A stretch of 50,949 nucleotides of DNA, taken from a virus. Numbering within the stretch: position 1 is the first letter of the stretch; each line of letters opens with the position of its first letter. The translations under genes and the position numbers were made by a program. Positions 41,597 through 50,499 of this stretch are shown here, in pieces. The notes beneath the pieces were generated by a model. It saw only the letters and a program-made list of their open reading frames with translations, made no database searches and was not told the DNA's origin. The DNA lies in IMG/VR virus record IMGVR_UViG_3300046810_000362, positions 1 to 50,949 of that record. One strand, written 5' to 3'.

Positions 41597-42795
41597 TGGC
41601 CTGGCGGTACATCGCGATGCGCGCGGTGTCCGGTGATTTCCTCGACTGGGACGTCCCGTTCGTCGCCGACTCCCCGCCCAAGCGGGAGCTGAACGGGCCT
41701 GGCCAGATGACAGGGAAGATCGCGCCGGAGTACATGCGGCTGATGGCCAAGCCCGACGGCCTGCCCGTCCTCGCCGAGTGGTCCACCGCTCTGTTCGCCG
41801 AGTTCGAGGGCCGTATCCGGTGGGGCGGACTGATCACGAACATCGCTTTCGAGGGCCAGGCGATGAAGGTCACGTGTGCTGGCTACACCGCCTACCCCAA
41901 CGGCATCCCCTACCTCGGTTCCGTGATCCGCTCCGGCGCCAAGGTCGCCCAGAAGTGGGCGTACGACGGGAAAGACAAGAACCACGACGGCTACATCGAC
42001 GGCACCCACCCCAAGAAGAAGATGCCGAAGAAGCCGAAGGCCAAGGTCAGCACCCGGTGGGACGCGTACGACATCGTCCGAACCATCTGGGCCCACCTGC
42101 AGGACTACAAGATGGGCAAGCTGGGCGTCACCCTCGACAAGCACGACTCCGGTTACAAGCTCGGCGCCTCGAGCGGCGAGGACCCGTGGGAACTGCTGTG
42201 GTGGGACAGCCCCGACTGTGGCTCCACGATCACCGACGTGATGAACCTTGCGAAGGGCGATTTCCTCGAGCGGCACTACTGGGACGGCTCGAGGGAGAAG
42301 ATCCTCCATCACATCGACCTAGGCACCAGGCGCCTCGGCAAGGCCCGCAACGACCTGCGATTTGCCCAGGGCGAGAACATCATCGAGATCGCGACCCCCA
42401 ACTACCAGGGCGATTTCTTCGCGAACAACGTCTACGTCTTGGGGAAGGGGTCGGGGCAGAAGACGGCCCGGGTCCGCGTCGTCGTCGACGACAAGCGGCT
42501 GCGTCGCGCCCGGATCATCACCCACAAGAGCACCGCGAACGCGAAGTCGCTGACCGAGTACGGCAAGAAGGAGCGGGCCAGGCACTCGGAACAGCTCACG
42601 ATCCCGTCCATCGCGGTCCGCCACCACCCCAACGCCCCGCTCGGCTCGTGGGCGCTCGGCGACCGCATCCTCGTCCAGGTCGACATCCCGTGGGTGGGCG
42701 AACTCGCCATCTGGCACCGCGTCGTGTCCGAGGAGATCGACCCGGCCGCCGGCACCGCGGTCCTTTCGCTGACGCGCAGCGACTTCTACGGCTGA
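41596..42795 (+). CDS. Baseplate-hub-like minor tail protein
   Basis: The 399-residue protein has an N-terminal part with WRYIAMRAVSGDFLDWDVPF and LNGPGQMTGKIAPEYMRLM, features of siphovirus hub (Tal-like) proteins that close the tail tip. A Lys-rich insert follows (HPKKKMPKKPKAKVSTRWDAYDIVRTIWAHLQDY). The C-terminal half has WALGDRILVQVDIPWVGELAIWHRVVSEEIDPAAG, the hub domain typical of actinophage minor tail proteins. No peptidase motif is visible. It starts in the TGATG overlap with its neighbour, so the two are translated together. Confidence 0.75.
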   Translation: MAWRYIAMRAVSGDFLDWDVPFVADSPPKRELNGPGQMTGKIAPEYMRLMAKPDGLPVLAEWSTALFAEFEGRIRWGGLITNIAFEGQAMKVTCAGYTAYPNGIPYLGSVIRSGAKVAQKWAYDGKDKNHDGYIDGTHPKKKMPKKPKAKVSTRWDAYDIVRTIWAHLQDYKMGKLGVTLDKHDSGYKLGASSGEDPWELLWWDSPDCGSTITDVMNLAKGDFLERHYWDGSREKILHHIDLGTRRLGKARNDLRFAQGENIIEIATPNYQGDFFANNVYVLGKGSGQKTARVRVVVDDKRLRRARIITHKSTANAKSLTEYGKKERARHSEQLTIPSIAVRHHPNAPLGSWALGDRILVQVDIPWVGELAIWHRVVSEEIDPAAGTAVLSLTRSDFYG

Positions 42796-42802
42796 CCAGG
42801 CC

Positions 42803-42838
42803 GCGACACTAACCCCTTCTCTCTTCCACTCTCCCGCC
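42803..42838 (+). promoter_or_regulatory. Two-box element copy H
   Basis: GCGACACTAAC at 42803-42813, 13-base spacer, CACTCT at 42827-42832 and CCCGCC. It precedes the fibre gene, whose GTG 42886 has its own GGAGGGGAGGA ribosome site. Confidence 0.6.
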
Positions 42839-42885
42839 CTGCCCCGGAGGTCCCGGCGGCCGCGGAGAGACGGAGGGGAGGACGG

Positions 42886-45800
42886 GTGTCGTCCTTCAAC
42901 CTGGACGAGCGGGAGAAGGCCAAGCAGTTCGCGTCCTACTTCAAGCAGCTCGAGGACCGGCTGGCCGCGCTCGAGCGCTCGAACCAGCTCAACAACGCGT
43001 CGATCGAGGGCGGCTCCCTCGACATCTACGACGAGGAGGGCACGCTCAAGGGCTCCGTCGGTGTGCAGCCCGACGGTGGCGTCGCCCTGGTCCCCGTCAA
43101 CACCGAACCGCCCCCGACTCCGACCCCGCCTGTCGTCGAGCCCAAGCTGGCCGGCCTGACCGTCGGCTGGGATGGCGCCTGGACAGACTCCACCGAGGCG
43201 CCCTCCGACTTCGGACTCATCCAGGTCCACCTCGGCACCACCGAGGCGTTCGAGCCCAGCGTCATCACCCAGGTCGGCACCATCACCGCGCTCCTCGGCG
43301 GCACCGTGACCGTGGGCACTGAGGGCTACACCAGCGTGTGGGTGCGCCTGGTCGCCGCGAACACCGCGGCGGTCACCGGGGAGCCGTCCGCCGCGGTGGA
43401 GGGCAAGCCCCGGCAGGCCGTGGGCGAGGACCTCATCGACGGGATCGTCACCGAGGTCAAGCTGGCCGAGAGCGCGGTCACCGAGGCGAAGATCGCCCTG
43501 GAGGCCGTCACCGGCGACAAGGTGAAGCCCGGCGCGATCAACGATCTGCTCCTGGCCGACGACGCGGTCACGGCCGCCAAGCTCGCCACCGGCGCGGTGA
43601 ACTCAACGGCGCTCGCCGACGGGGCAGTGCTCGCCGAGAAGCTGGCCGCGAACGCAGTCACCCAGGCCAAGCTCGCCAACGGCGCGGTGACCGAGCTCGC
43701 TCTCGCCAACCAGGCCGTCACCGCGGCGAAGGTCGCGGCCGCCGCGATCGACTCCACGAAACTGGCCGACGCCGCAGTGACAGCGGCGAAGATCGGCAAC
43801 GCGGCCGTCACCACGGGCAAGCTCGCCGCCCAGGCCGTCAACATCAATGCGCTCACGGCAGCTCTCGCGGACACCGCCTCGCAGCGGTGGGTCGACGCCA
43901 TGGGTGACCCGACGGCGTGGACAGTCACGCAGACCGGCACGGGTGCTTCCTGGCAGCACCTGACCGGAATCACCGACGCACCGACCGGACAGACCGTCGG
44001 CCAGGCCGCGGGCTTCATCCGCCTGCGCGGCACCACCCAGATCCCGTACGACCCGGATGCCCTGTACCGGTTCGCCCTCCGTGTGCGCGCCACCGCCCAG
44101 CCCGTAACCGCGGATGTCGTGTACTTCGGCGCCCTCGGTATCGGCGCGGACGGGGTGACGCTCGTCAACCGCGACGGCGCGAACTCGGCGAACAGCCAGT
44201 ACTACATCGGCGCCAGCGGCAAGACCGTCGCCACGGCGGACGGCTGGGTCAACATCATCGGCTTCTTGAAGGGCCGCGCCGCCACGGGCGTGTCCGGGTC
44301 CGCCGGCCCGAACAACGACCCACGGTCGCCGGGCACGGTCCACGCGAACGTGCGCTTCGTCGTCCCGTACGTCTGGCTGAACTACAACAACCAGTCGTCG
44401 GTGGCCGGGACGATGCAGGTCGACGCGGTCACCGTCGAGGCCCTGAAAACCGGTGTCGTCGACTCGGTCAACCTGGTCGCGGGCAGCGTCACGACCGCGG
44501 CGATTGCAGCCGATGCCGTCACGGCAACCCAGATCGCAGCGAGCGCGGTCACGGCGTCGGAGATCGCTTCGGGCGCGGTGACCACGGCGAAGTTGGCGGC
44601 CGGGGCAGTCACAGCGAACGAAATCGCGGCGAACACCATCGTCGCGGGCAACCTGGCCGCGAACTCTGTCACGGCCGCTGCGCTCACGGCTGGCTCGGTG
44701 CAGACCGCTGCGCTCGCGGCGGACGCCGTGGCTGCCGGGAAGATCGCGGCGGACGCCATCACGGCTCGGGAACTCGCGGCGGGCTCGGTGACGGCCGCCG
44801 AGATATCCGCTGGTTCCGTCACCGCGAACGCCCTCGCGGCTGGGTCCGTCACGGCTGAAAAGCTCACGATTGCGGGCGGCGGAAATCTCTTGTCCGACCC
44901 GTCCTTCGAGGGCGCCTACAGCGCTGCCCTGGTCGCTGGCGACTCGTTTTTCTCCATCGACTCCACCGGCAATGGGTCCGCCAAGTCGCTCAAGGTCAAC
45001 GCCGTCGCGGGGGCGGCCACCACGCGCTCCAAGAGGATCACCACGGTGCCGATCCTCGCCGGGGACCAGCTCTTTATCGCGTTCGACTATCTGGCCTCCA
45101 GCGACTACACCAGCGCAGCGGCCGTGAAGCTCTATGCGAAGTGGGAGGACTCCACCGGCGTAACCCTCGGCTGGGGCGTAGCCCAGGCATCCCCGCCCGT
45201 CTTGGGTGGCGCCACCTGGAACCGGCCCACCGCCACCGTCACCGCTCCGGCCGGGACCGTACAGGCGTCCATCTGGGCCGAGTCCTTCCAAGCGTCGGCC
45301 GGCACCGTGTGGTGGGACAACGTCGCCGTTCGCCCCGTGGTGGCCGGGGTGCAGATCGCCGATGGGGCGATCACCACGCCCAAGATGGTCGCCGGATCGA
45401 TCCAGGGTGACCGGATCGCCGTCAACACGCTGAACGCGGACCGGATCGTGTCCGGCTCGATCACCACCAGCCAGCTCAACGTGACCGCCGCGGCGAGCGT
45501 GGTGCAGAAGCTCTACGACGCCGGGGCAGATGCGGGCCGGTGGCGGATCAACGGGTCCAGCACCACCACCGCCACCACCCCCTCGAACCTGACGTCGGTA
45601 CAGGTGGCCGACGCACAGTCCGGCGGATATGTGATGCGGGCGGTGGGCGGAGTGCCCGCGTGCTGGCGGCCGGACATTCTCATTCCGTACGACCCGAACG
45701 TCCTCTACCGCGTCAGTGCGACGGTCCGGCAGACCGTGGCGGGCAGCGACACCGCACAACAGCGCTTCTACATGGGCGTGGCCGGCATTGCCGCGGACGG

Positions 45801-48027
45801 TACAACGCTGGTCAACACCTCCGGCAGTGCCTCGGCCGGCTCACAGCACTACGTGGCCGTCGCCGCGCAGAACCTGACCGCAGGCGGTGGGTGGCAGCGC
45901 TTCACCGGCTACCTCAAGGGCTACGCGGCCTCCGGCGCGAGCGGCACCGGCGCGGCCACGACCTCGCCGACGTCGCCCGGCGTCCTGCACGCCAATGCCC
46001 GCTACATCAGCCCCCTGTTCTACGCGAACTACACCGGGGGCACGGGCACCGCCGAAATCGGCATGATCACGATCGAGGTCATCGAGACCGGCGCGGTCCA
46101 GACCGTGAACATCTCCGACGGCGCGATCACGGCCCCCAAGATCCTTGCGGGGGCGGTCACCACCGACAAGCTGGTCGCGCTCAGCGTCACCGCCGAGAAA
46201 ATCGCGTCACTCGCCATCACCACCGACAAGCTGGCGGCCCTGTCCATCACCGCGGACAAGATGGCCGTGAACAGCGTGACGGCCACGGCAATTGCTGCGG
46301 GCTCCATCGACGCCACCCACATCAAGGCCGGAGCGATCACCGCCGACCGGCTGTCCCTGGGCACCGACGGCAACCTCATCGCCGACCCCAGCTTCGAGGG
46401 GGCGATGTCCGACGCTCGGGTCGTCGGGACCACCTACTGGTCGATCGTCACCCCCGGCAACAACACCGCGCGGGCCCTGCAGGTCAACGCCGCCAACGGC
46501 ACGGTTGTCACCCGCTCCATGACCCTGGCCACAGTGCCGGGGATGCCCGGTCAAAAGCTGTGGCTGTCCCTCGACTACTTCGCCTCGACCGATTGGAACG
46601 GGCTCCGTATCAGCGTGTACGGGCAGTGGCTGGACGCCGTCGGCAACGTCCTCGACTACAGCACCATCACCACGGGCGACAACCTGGCAGTCAAGGGCGC
46701 GTGGACCACCATCAGCGGAGTGCCCGACACGGTGGCCCCTGCCGGTGCGACCCAGCTCCGCATTGCGTGCTCCACCGTCAACTCCAGCGTGGGCACGGTC
46801 CAGTACGACAACGCGTCCGCCCGGATCGTCCTCGCCTCCGGGTTCGCCGGGGCCCGCTCCGAGATCAGCCCCCGCGGTCTGCAGCTCTTCGACGACAACG
46901 GCGACGAGGCCGTTTCCCTGTTGACCGGCCGCCCCAACTACCTGACCCTCAGCGCCGACGGACTGCCCGTCGCGACGATCGACCAGAACGGTGGGGCCTA
47001 CTTCCAGAGCCTGGCCGTCGCCGACACCCTGACCGTGGGCGGCTCCGACTGGACTGACTTCCTCAACCAGTCGCCCCGTGGGATCCAAGCAATCAACTTC
47101 CAGACCAGCACTCGCACCGCGTCCGCCACAGAAATGGGGTTCGTGGAGCTGGTGGCCGACATCGACGCCACCCGGATGTACCGGATCGTGTTCGCGGCCC
47201 GCGCCAACCCCTCTGTGGCTGGCGGCGAGCTGCAGCTACGCCTCCGCGACGGCGGCACCGCCGCGCCAACGATCACGAGCACCCAGCGGTACGTCGCCGT
47301 CCATCACATGTCCCTGGGGAACTCCCTCACCGGACGCATGGAGTACAACGTGGCCGGCAAGTCGCTCGGCGCCGGAACGCACCGCTTCCTGCTGACCTTC
47401 ACCAACGCGCTCGGCCCCAGCGGACAGACGTGCACTCTGTCCGGGGCGAGCGACAACCCCGGCTATCTGTATGTCGAGGACACCGGCCCGTACGTCCCCG
47501 CGACCGGTGGCTACAACGACGGTGGCGGCACGGTCGCGCAGCCGCCCACGAAGTACACCAAGACCTACAGCGCCACCTGGTCCGGCTCGTACGCGAACCG
47601 CGGCTCGTACAACAGCTATTACGGAAACTCGTGCTACCAGGGCTACTACTCGTCGACGAACGGCACGCAGGCCAGCCTCATCGGCTTTTCCTCAGCACTC
47701 GGGACCGACCTGTCCGGCGCGACGATCGTCAAGGCCGAGGTGTACCTGTACTTCGATCACTGGTACGCCAACGCCGGCGGCAAGGCCGTCATCAAGGCGC
47801 ACAGCTTCACCTCCCGCCCGTCGACGTTCTCGAGTGATGCCGAGTCACAGACGATCTCCTGGGCCCGCAATGAAGGCAAATGGGTCGACATCACGGCCGT
47901 CTTCGACAGCACCAAGTGGCGCGGCATCGCGCTCGACCCGAACAGCACCTCGTCGACGTACTACGGCCGCGCCCGCGGCTACGGCCAGACCAACCCCCCG
48001 AAGCTCCGCGTCACCTACACCAAGTGA
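42886..48027 (+). CDS. Large modular tail fibre / receptor-binding minor tail protein
   Basis: The 1,713-residue protein opens with a coiled coil ([23 protein letters not shown]) and an Fn3-like domain (about 80-165). Shaft segments of imperfect 13-15-residue repeats ([12 protein letters not shown] type) occupy about 180-325, 525-660 and 1065-1160. Between them two kinds of beta module alternate: type I at about 330-525 and 870-1065 (IPYDPxxLYR, FLKG/YLKG) and type II at about 660-820 and 1160-1320 (DPSFEGA, DNxxxR end), the latter like carbohydrate-binding jelly rolls. Then come [13 protein letters not shown] and a Tyr/Ser/Gly-rich tip ([21 protein letters not shown]) with a C-terminal beta domain. 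The tip is the likely cell-surface ligand. GTG 42886 has a strong purine-rich SD. Confidence 0.85.
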   Translation: MSSFNLDEREKAKQFASYFKQLEDRLAALERSNQLNNASIEGGSLDIYDEEGTLKGSVGVQPDGGVALVPVNTEPPPTPTPPVVEPKLAGLTVGWDGAWTDSTEAPSDFGLIQVHLGTTEAFEPSVITQVGTITALLGGTVTVGTEGYTSVWVRLVAANTAAVTGEPSAAVEGKPRQAVGEDLIDGIVTEVKLAESAVTEAKIALEAVTGDKVKPGAINDLLLADDAVTAAKLATGAVNSTALADGAVLAEKLAANAVTQAKLANGAVTELALANQAVTAAKVAAAAIDSTKLADAAVTAAKIGNAAVTTGKLAAQAVNINALTAALADTASQRWVDAMGDPTAWTVTQTGTGASWQHLTGITDAPTGQTVGQAAGFIRLRGTTQIPYDPDALYRFALRVRATAQPVTADVVYFGALGIGADGVTLVNRDGANSANSQYYIGASGKTVATADGWVNIIGFLKGRAATGVSGSAGPNNDPRSPGTVHANVRFVVPYVWLNYNNQSSVAGTMQVDAVTVEALKTGVVDSVNLVAGSVTTAAIAADAVTATQIAASAVTASEIASGAVTTAKLAAGAVTANEIAANTIVAGNLAANSVTAAALTAGSVQTAALAADAVAAGKIAADAITARELAAGSVTAAEISAGSVTANALAAGSVTAEKLTIAGGGNLLSDPSFEGAYSAALVAGDSFFSIDSTGNGSAKSLKVNAVAGAATTRSKRITTVPILAGDQLFIAFDYLASSDYTSAAAVKLYAKWEDSTGVTLGWGVAQASPPVLGGATWNRPTATVTAPAGTVQASIWAESFQASAGTVWWDNVAVRPVVAGVQIADGAITTPKMVAGSIQGDRIAVNTLNADRIVSGSITTSQLNVTAAASVVQKLYDAGADAGRWRINGSSTTTATTPSNLTSVQVADAQSGGYVMRAVGGVPACWRPDILIPYDPNVLYRVSATVRQTVAGSDTAQQRFYMGVAGIAADGTTLVNTSGSASAGSQHYVAVAAQNLTAGGGWQRFTGYLKGYAASGASGTGAATTSPTSPGVLHANARYISPLFYANYTGGTGTAEIGMITIEVIETGAVQTVNISDGAITAPKILAGAVTTDKLVALSVTAEKIASLAITTDKLAALSITADKMAVNSVTATAIAAGSIDATHIKAGAITADRLSLGTDGNLIADPSFEGAMSDARVVGTTYWSIVTPGNNTARALQVNAANGTVVTRSMTLATVPGMPGQKLWLSLDYFASTDWNGLRISVYGQWLDAVGNVLDYSTITTGDNLAVKGAWTTISGVPDTVAPAGATQLRIACSTVNSSVGTVQYDNASARIVLASGFAGARSEISPRGLQLFDDNGDEAVSLLTGRPNYLTLSADGLPVATIDQNGGAYFQSLAVADTLTVGGSDWTDFLNQSPRGIQAINFQTSTRTASATEMGFVELVADIDATRMYRIVFAARANPSVAGGELQLRLRDGGTAAPTITSTQRYVAVHHMSLGNSLTGRMEYNVAGKSLGAGTHRFLLTFTNALGPSGQTCTLSGASDNPGYLYVEDTGPYVPATGGYNDGGGTVAQPPTKYTKTYSATWSGSYANRGSYNSYYGNSCYQGYYSSTNGTQASLIGFSSALGTDLSGATIVKAEVYLYFDHWYANAGGKAVIKAHSFTSRPSTFSSDAESQTISWARNEGKWVDITAVFDSTKWRGIALDPNSTSSTYYGRARGYGQTNPPKLRVTYTK

Positions 48028-48039
48028 GGAAGGCTCCCG

Positions 48040-48420
48040 ATGCCCGCGCTACCGCTTCCCCTGAACACGATCTGCGCTCTCGCCTGCGAGAAGTCTTTAC
48101 TGCCTCGCGTACGCATGGCCATCGCGGTGATCGCGCAGGAGGTCTTTGCCGAGCCGTCGACGACACCGGGGTATCCGCTTCGCTGGAACTTGGCCAAGAC
48201 CGTGTTGAGCCCGACCGAGGCACAGGCCGCGTCGATGATGGTCGCCCTGGTCGTCTACCCGGAGCTGCTCGCCGCGGCCGCGGCTGCCGGGACGACCGAT
48301 CCCGTGGTCATGGCCGCAGCGATCACTGACGAGCAGATCCTCGACGCGATTCGCGCGGGCTGGAGCGTGGTCTCCGGGGTCAACCCGTCGACGGTCGAGG
48401 CGCTGCAGGCGACGACGTAA
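48040..48420 (+). CDS. Small protein downstream of the fibre gene, unknown function
   Basis: The 126-residue protein starts at ATG 48040, 12 bases after the fibre stop, with GAGGAAGG as ribosome site. It is mostly helical and Ala-rich (MAIAVIAQEVFAEPS, AKTVLSPTEAQAASMMVALVVYPELLAAAAAAG, TDEQILDAIRAGWSVVSGVNP). No clear membrane segment is seen. Co-transcription with the fibre suggests a fibre assembly or tail-tip accessory role; no family recognised. A strong hairpin follows. Confidence 0.7.
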   Translation: MPALPLPLNTICALACEKSLLPRVRMAIAVIAQEVFAEPSTTPGYPLRWNLAKTVLSPTEAQAASMMVALVVYPELLAAAAAAGTTDPVVMAAAITDEQILDAIRAGWSVVSGVNPSTVEALQATT

Positions 48421-48451
48421 GCCCCCTCGGTGTTGCAGCGTGCGGGCTGCG

Positions 48452-48485
48452 GGGAGCCGCGGACCTTTCGGGGGTCCCGGCTCCC
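48452..48485 (+). terminator. Terminator after the tail operon
   Basis: Paired arms of 8 bp (48452-48459 with 48478-48485) and 5 bp (48461-48465 with 48473-48477), separated by one bulged base and a 7-base loop, lie 32 bases after the stop of the last tail gene. Confidence 0.75.
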
Positions 48486-48525
48486 GCGCACCCCAATCTG
48501 ACGACCGATACCGAGGAGGCGCCCC

Positions 48526-48939
48526 GTGGAGTGGCTCACCTCTCTGGCGCCTGTCCTCTCCCCCCTCTTCGGCATGACGGGCGTGCTGGGCGGGGGATGG
48601 CTGGTGTACCGCCAGGGCAAGCACAAGACCACGACGGACGCGCAGACCGCCGAGGCCGCGACCTTTGTGAGCAGCGTCCAGACCGTGACGCAGGGCTTTA
48701 CCCAGCTCCTGGAGCAGCAGCGCGCGGCGCAGGCGCAGACGCTCGAGCGGGTGACCACGCTGGAGAACCGCGTGGAGCGCCTGGAGGAGGAACAGCGGCA
48801 GTGGAGGCGGTGGAAGGCGGCCGCGGTCGAGTACATCCACCAGCTCCGCACCCTGGTCGCCAATCTCTACGAGCGCCCCGCCCCGCCCCCGCCCCGGGAG
48901 ATCGCCGAGGACCTGGGCGACGACGGGCCGGGCGGCTGA
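48526..48939 (+). CDS. Membrane-anchored coiled-coil protein
   Basis: The 137-residue protein has one N-terminal membrane helix (TSLAPVLSPLFGMTGVLGGGWLVY), a basic stop (RQGKHK), then a long coiled coil (TLERVTTLENRVERLEEEQRQWRRWKAAA) and a Pro-rich acidic end. GTG 48526 has GAGGAGG about 8 bases upstream. It is next to a holin-like gene, the place where actinophages keep lysis-assist membrane proteins. A spanin-like or holin-partner role is plausible, though actinobacterial hosts need no classical spanin. Confidence 0.7.
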   Translation: MEWLTSLAPVLSPLFGMTGVLGGGWLVYRQGKHKTTTDAQTAEAATFVSSVQTVTQGFTQLLEQQRAAQAQTLERVTTLENRVERLEEEQRQWRRWKAAAVEYIHQLRTLVANLYERPAPPPPREIAEDLGDDGPGG

Positions 48940-48947
48940 GCCAGGAC

Positions 48948-48983
48948 GCGACGCAAGGCGCCGGCCGCGCGCACAGTCCGCCC
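48948..48983 (+). promoter_or_regulatory. Two-box element copy K
   Basis: GCGACGCAAGG at 48948-48958, 13-base spacer, CACAGT at 48972-48977 and CCGCCC. It precedes the holin-like gene, whose start lies about 30 bases beyond the expected transcript start. Confidence 0.6.
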
Positions 48984-49014
48984 GACACGCAACCTCGCAT
49001 GAAGGGCAGGACCC

Positions 49015-49338
49015 ATGTCTGCAACGCTCGAATCCCTGTCGACCGGCGCCCAGGTAGGCGCAGTGCTCCCGCTACTCACGGCGGTCGTGCAGCGGCCCGC
49101 CTGGTCGGCGAAGTACAAGAAGGTCGTCGCGGTCGTCGCCGCCCTCGTCGCTGGCGTCTTCGCCGTGGCGGCGGACGGAGGCTGGGGCCAGTTCCAGCAC
49201 GGCCAGCTCACGACCGCCACCCTCCTCGGTGTCCTGGCGGCCTCCCAGACGAGCTACGACCTCGTGTGGAAGCCCAGCAAGCTCGCGCCGTGGATCGAGG
49301 CCTTGACGACCAAGAAGACGCCTCAGCAGGCCGAATAA
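49015..49338 (+). CDS. Holin-like membrane protein
   Basis: The 107-residue protein has hydrophobic stretches at VGAVLPLLTAVV, KVVAVVAALVAGVFAVAADG and TATLLGVLAAS, a short basic loop between the first two (QRPAWSAKYKK) and a charged C-terminus (EALTTKKTPQQ). This matches the common actinophage holin plan, in which two or three helices form lesions timed for lysis. ATG 49015 has GGCAGG 5 bases upstream. No endolysin gene is adjacent, which is unusual and lowers certainty. Confidence 0.65.
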   Translation: MSATLESLSTGAQVGAVLPLLTAVVQRPAWSAKYKKVVAVVAALVAGVFAVAADGGWGQFQHGQLTTATLLGVLAASQTSYDLVWKPSKLAPWIEALTTKKTPQQAE

Positions 49339-49692
49339 GGCCCACGGCGCAAGTCCGGCCCCCGGCTGGCGGGTAACATCTGCAGCGAGGTGGCCGTACC
49401 GCTGCCGCGAAGAACGCGTTGAGATTCCGGCCAAGGGTCTATGGGTCTAAAGACACACCGCTCGAAAGAGCAGGGGTGTTCCTCTCACCCGTTGGTGGCC
49501 CTAGCCACATGGAATTGAGTAACCGGGTGCGTGTAGAGCACTCGGGGCCGGGGAGTGGTTGCTCCTGCGAGGATCCGGCACACGCAGTCTCCGCTACGCG
49601 CCCAGTGCGGCCACCTCGTCCTGTTCCAGCAGGCCCAGCACGACACGACGGCCCGAGAGCACGGGTCACGCCCGAAGCGGAGGAACGCACCC
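49339..49692. other. 354-base non-coding stretch with several small hairpins
   Basis: No supported gene lies here. Visible structures are a stem ACACC/GGTGT (49455-49459 with 49475-49479) capped by GCTC-GAAA-GAGC with a GNRA tetraloop (49460-49471); GTGGC/GCCAC (49495-49499 with 49504-49508); and CACTC/GAGTG (49539-49543 with 49553-49557). A TAACAT at 49374 could be a -10, but no -35 is clear. GGAGGA just before 49693 is the next gene's ribosome site. A structured RNA or a packaging site is possible. Confidence 0.4.
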
Positions 49693-50499
49693 ATGGCCGA
49701 TGCACAGCAGGTCACAGCCGAGATCAAGCGTCTGTCCGAGATGATCCCGGACGCGTTCGTGGACACGGTCGTCGAGTACGTCATGGGCGGCACCGACAAG
49801 CGCGCCCCGCGCGACGTCCAGGGCGCGGCACTCGGCGACCCCCGGCTTGCTCCGCGCACACTCGACGCCCTGGAGACTGCCATCAAGCAGGCCAGGTCCT
49901 TCAATCCCCGCCTTGACGGCGAAACCAAGCGTCAGCAGCACGCCCGCATGGAGCCGTGGCGGGCGAGGATCAGGGCCGCGACGGGCCCGGTACAGGACAT
50001 CGTCGACGACCTGGTCCATGAGCACGCGAAGGGCCTGGCGGCTCTCGACGACGACGAGTTCACCGACCGGTGGACGGCGTTCATCCTCGACGAGCCGGTC
50101 CCCGCGCCGACGTCCGCGCGGGTCGAAGCGCTCGCACTGCGCTCACCGAGAGTAGCCGAGCGGGCGGCGGCGATCTGCCGACGGATGATGGAGGAACCGG
50201 CCCAGTTCCTGCCCGCGGCCGCGCCCGGCGAGAGCCGCAACGCCCGAGAGCGGCGCGTCGAGCTCTTCCGCCGGCGCGTGGAATCCGAGGCCCAGTTCCT
50301 GCGCTACGCCCTCCAGTACGCGGAGGCGCGCCACGGCCGGATGCCGTCCGAACCGAACCACCGCCTGCAGGCGCTCAAGCTGCTCGGCAAGGCGCACCCC
50401 CAGGAGCTGGTCCAGCTTCTGCGTCAGGTCCGCGGCGAGGATCGCGAGCGCGGCGCGGAGGCGCGCCGCGACAAGCGCGCCGTCCGCCGGACTGCCTGA
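49693..50499 (+). CDS. Helical, Arg-rich protein of unknown function, 268 aa
   Basis: ATG 49693 has CGGAGGA 8 bases upstream. The product looks all-helical: VTAEIKRLSEMIPDAFVDTVVEYVMGG, LDALETAIKQARSF, VQDIVDDLVHEHAKGLAAL, RVAERAAAICRRMMEEP and LFRRRVESEAQFLRYALQYAEARHG, with a strongly basic end (RERGAEARRDKRAVRR). No membrane segment, nuclease motif or clear HTH is visible. The basic end suggests nucleic-acid binding. It lies after the lysis-type genes and ends immediately before a long inverted repeat. A regulator or DNA-packaging protein would fit the place, but I do not recognise the family. Confidence 0.75.
   Translation: MADAQQVTAEIKRLSEMIPDAFVDTVVEYVMGGTDKRAPRDVQGAALGDPRLAPRTLDALETAIKQARSFNPRLDGETKRQQHARMEPWRARIRAATGPVQDIVDDLVHEHAKGLAALDDDEFTDRWTAFILDEPVPAPTSARVEALALRSPRVAERAAAICRRMMEEPAQFLPAAAPGESRNARERRVELFRRRVESEAQFLRYALQYAEARHGRMPSEPNHRLQALKLLGKAHPQELVQLLRQVRGEDRERGAEARRDKRAVRRTA

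Noticed and set aside
41596-42795. Endolysin or tail peptidase in the hub-like protein
   Set aside because: No peptidase, amidase or lysozyme motif could be found in its sequence.
49440-49580. Possible tRNA in the structured gap
   Set aside because: No T-loop consensus or four-stem cloverleaf could be drawn on either strand.
49640-49670. ACGACACGACG before the gene at 49693, resembling the first box
   Set aside because: After 13 bases the sequence is GGTCAC, not CAnnnT; similarity is partial.
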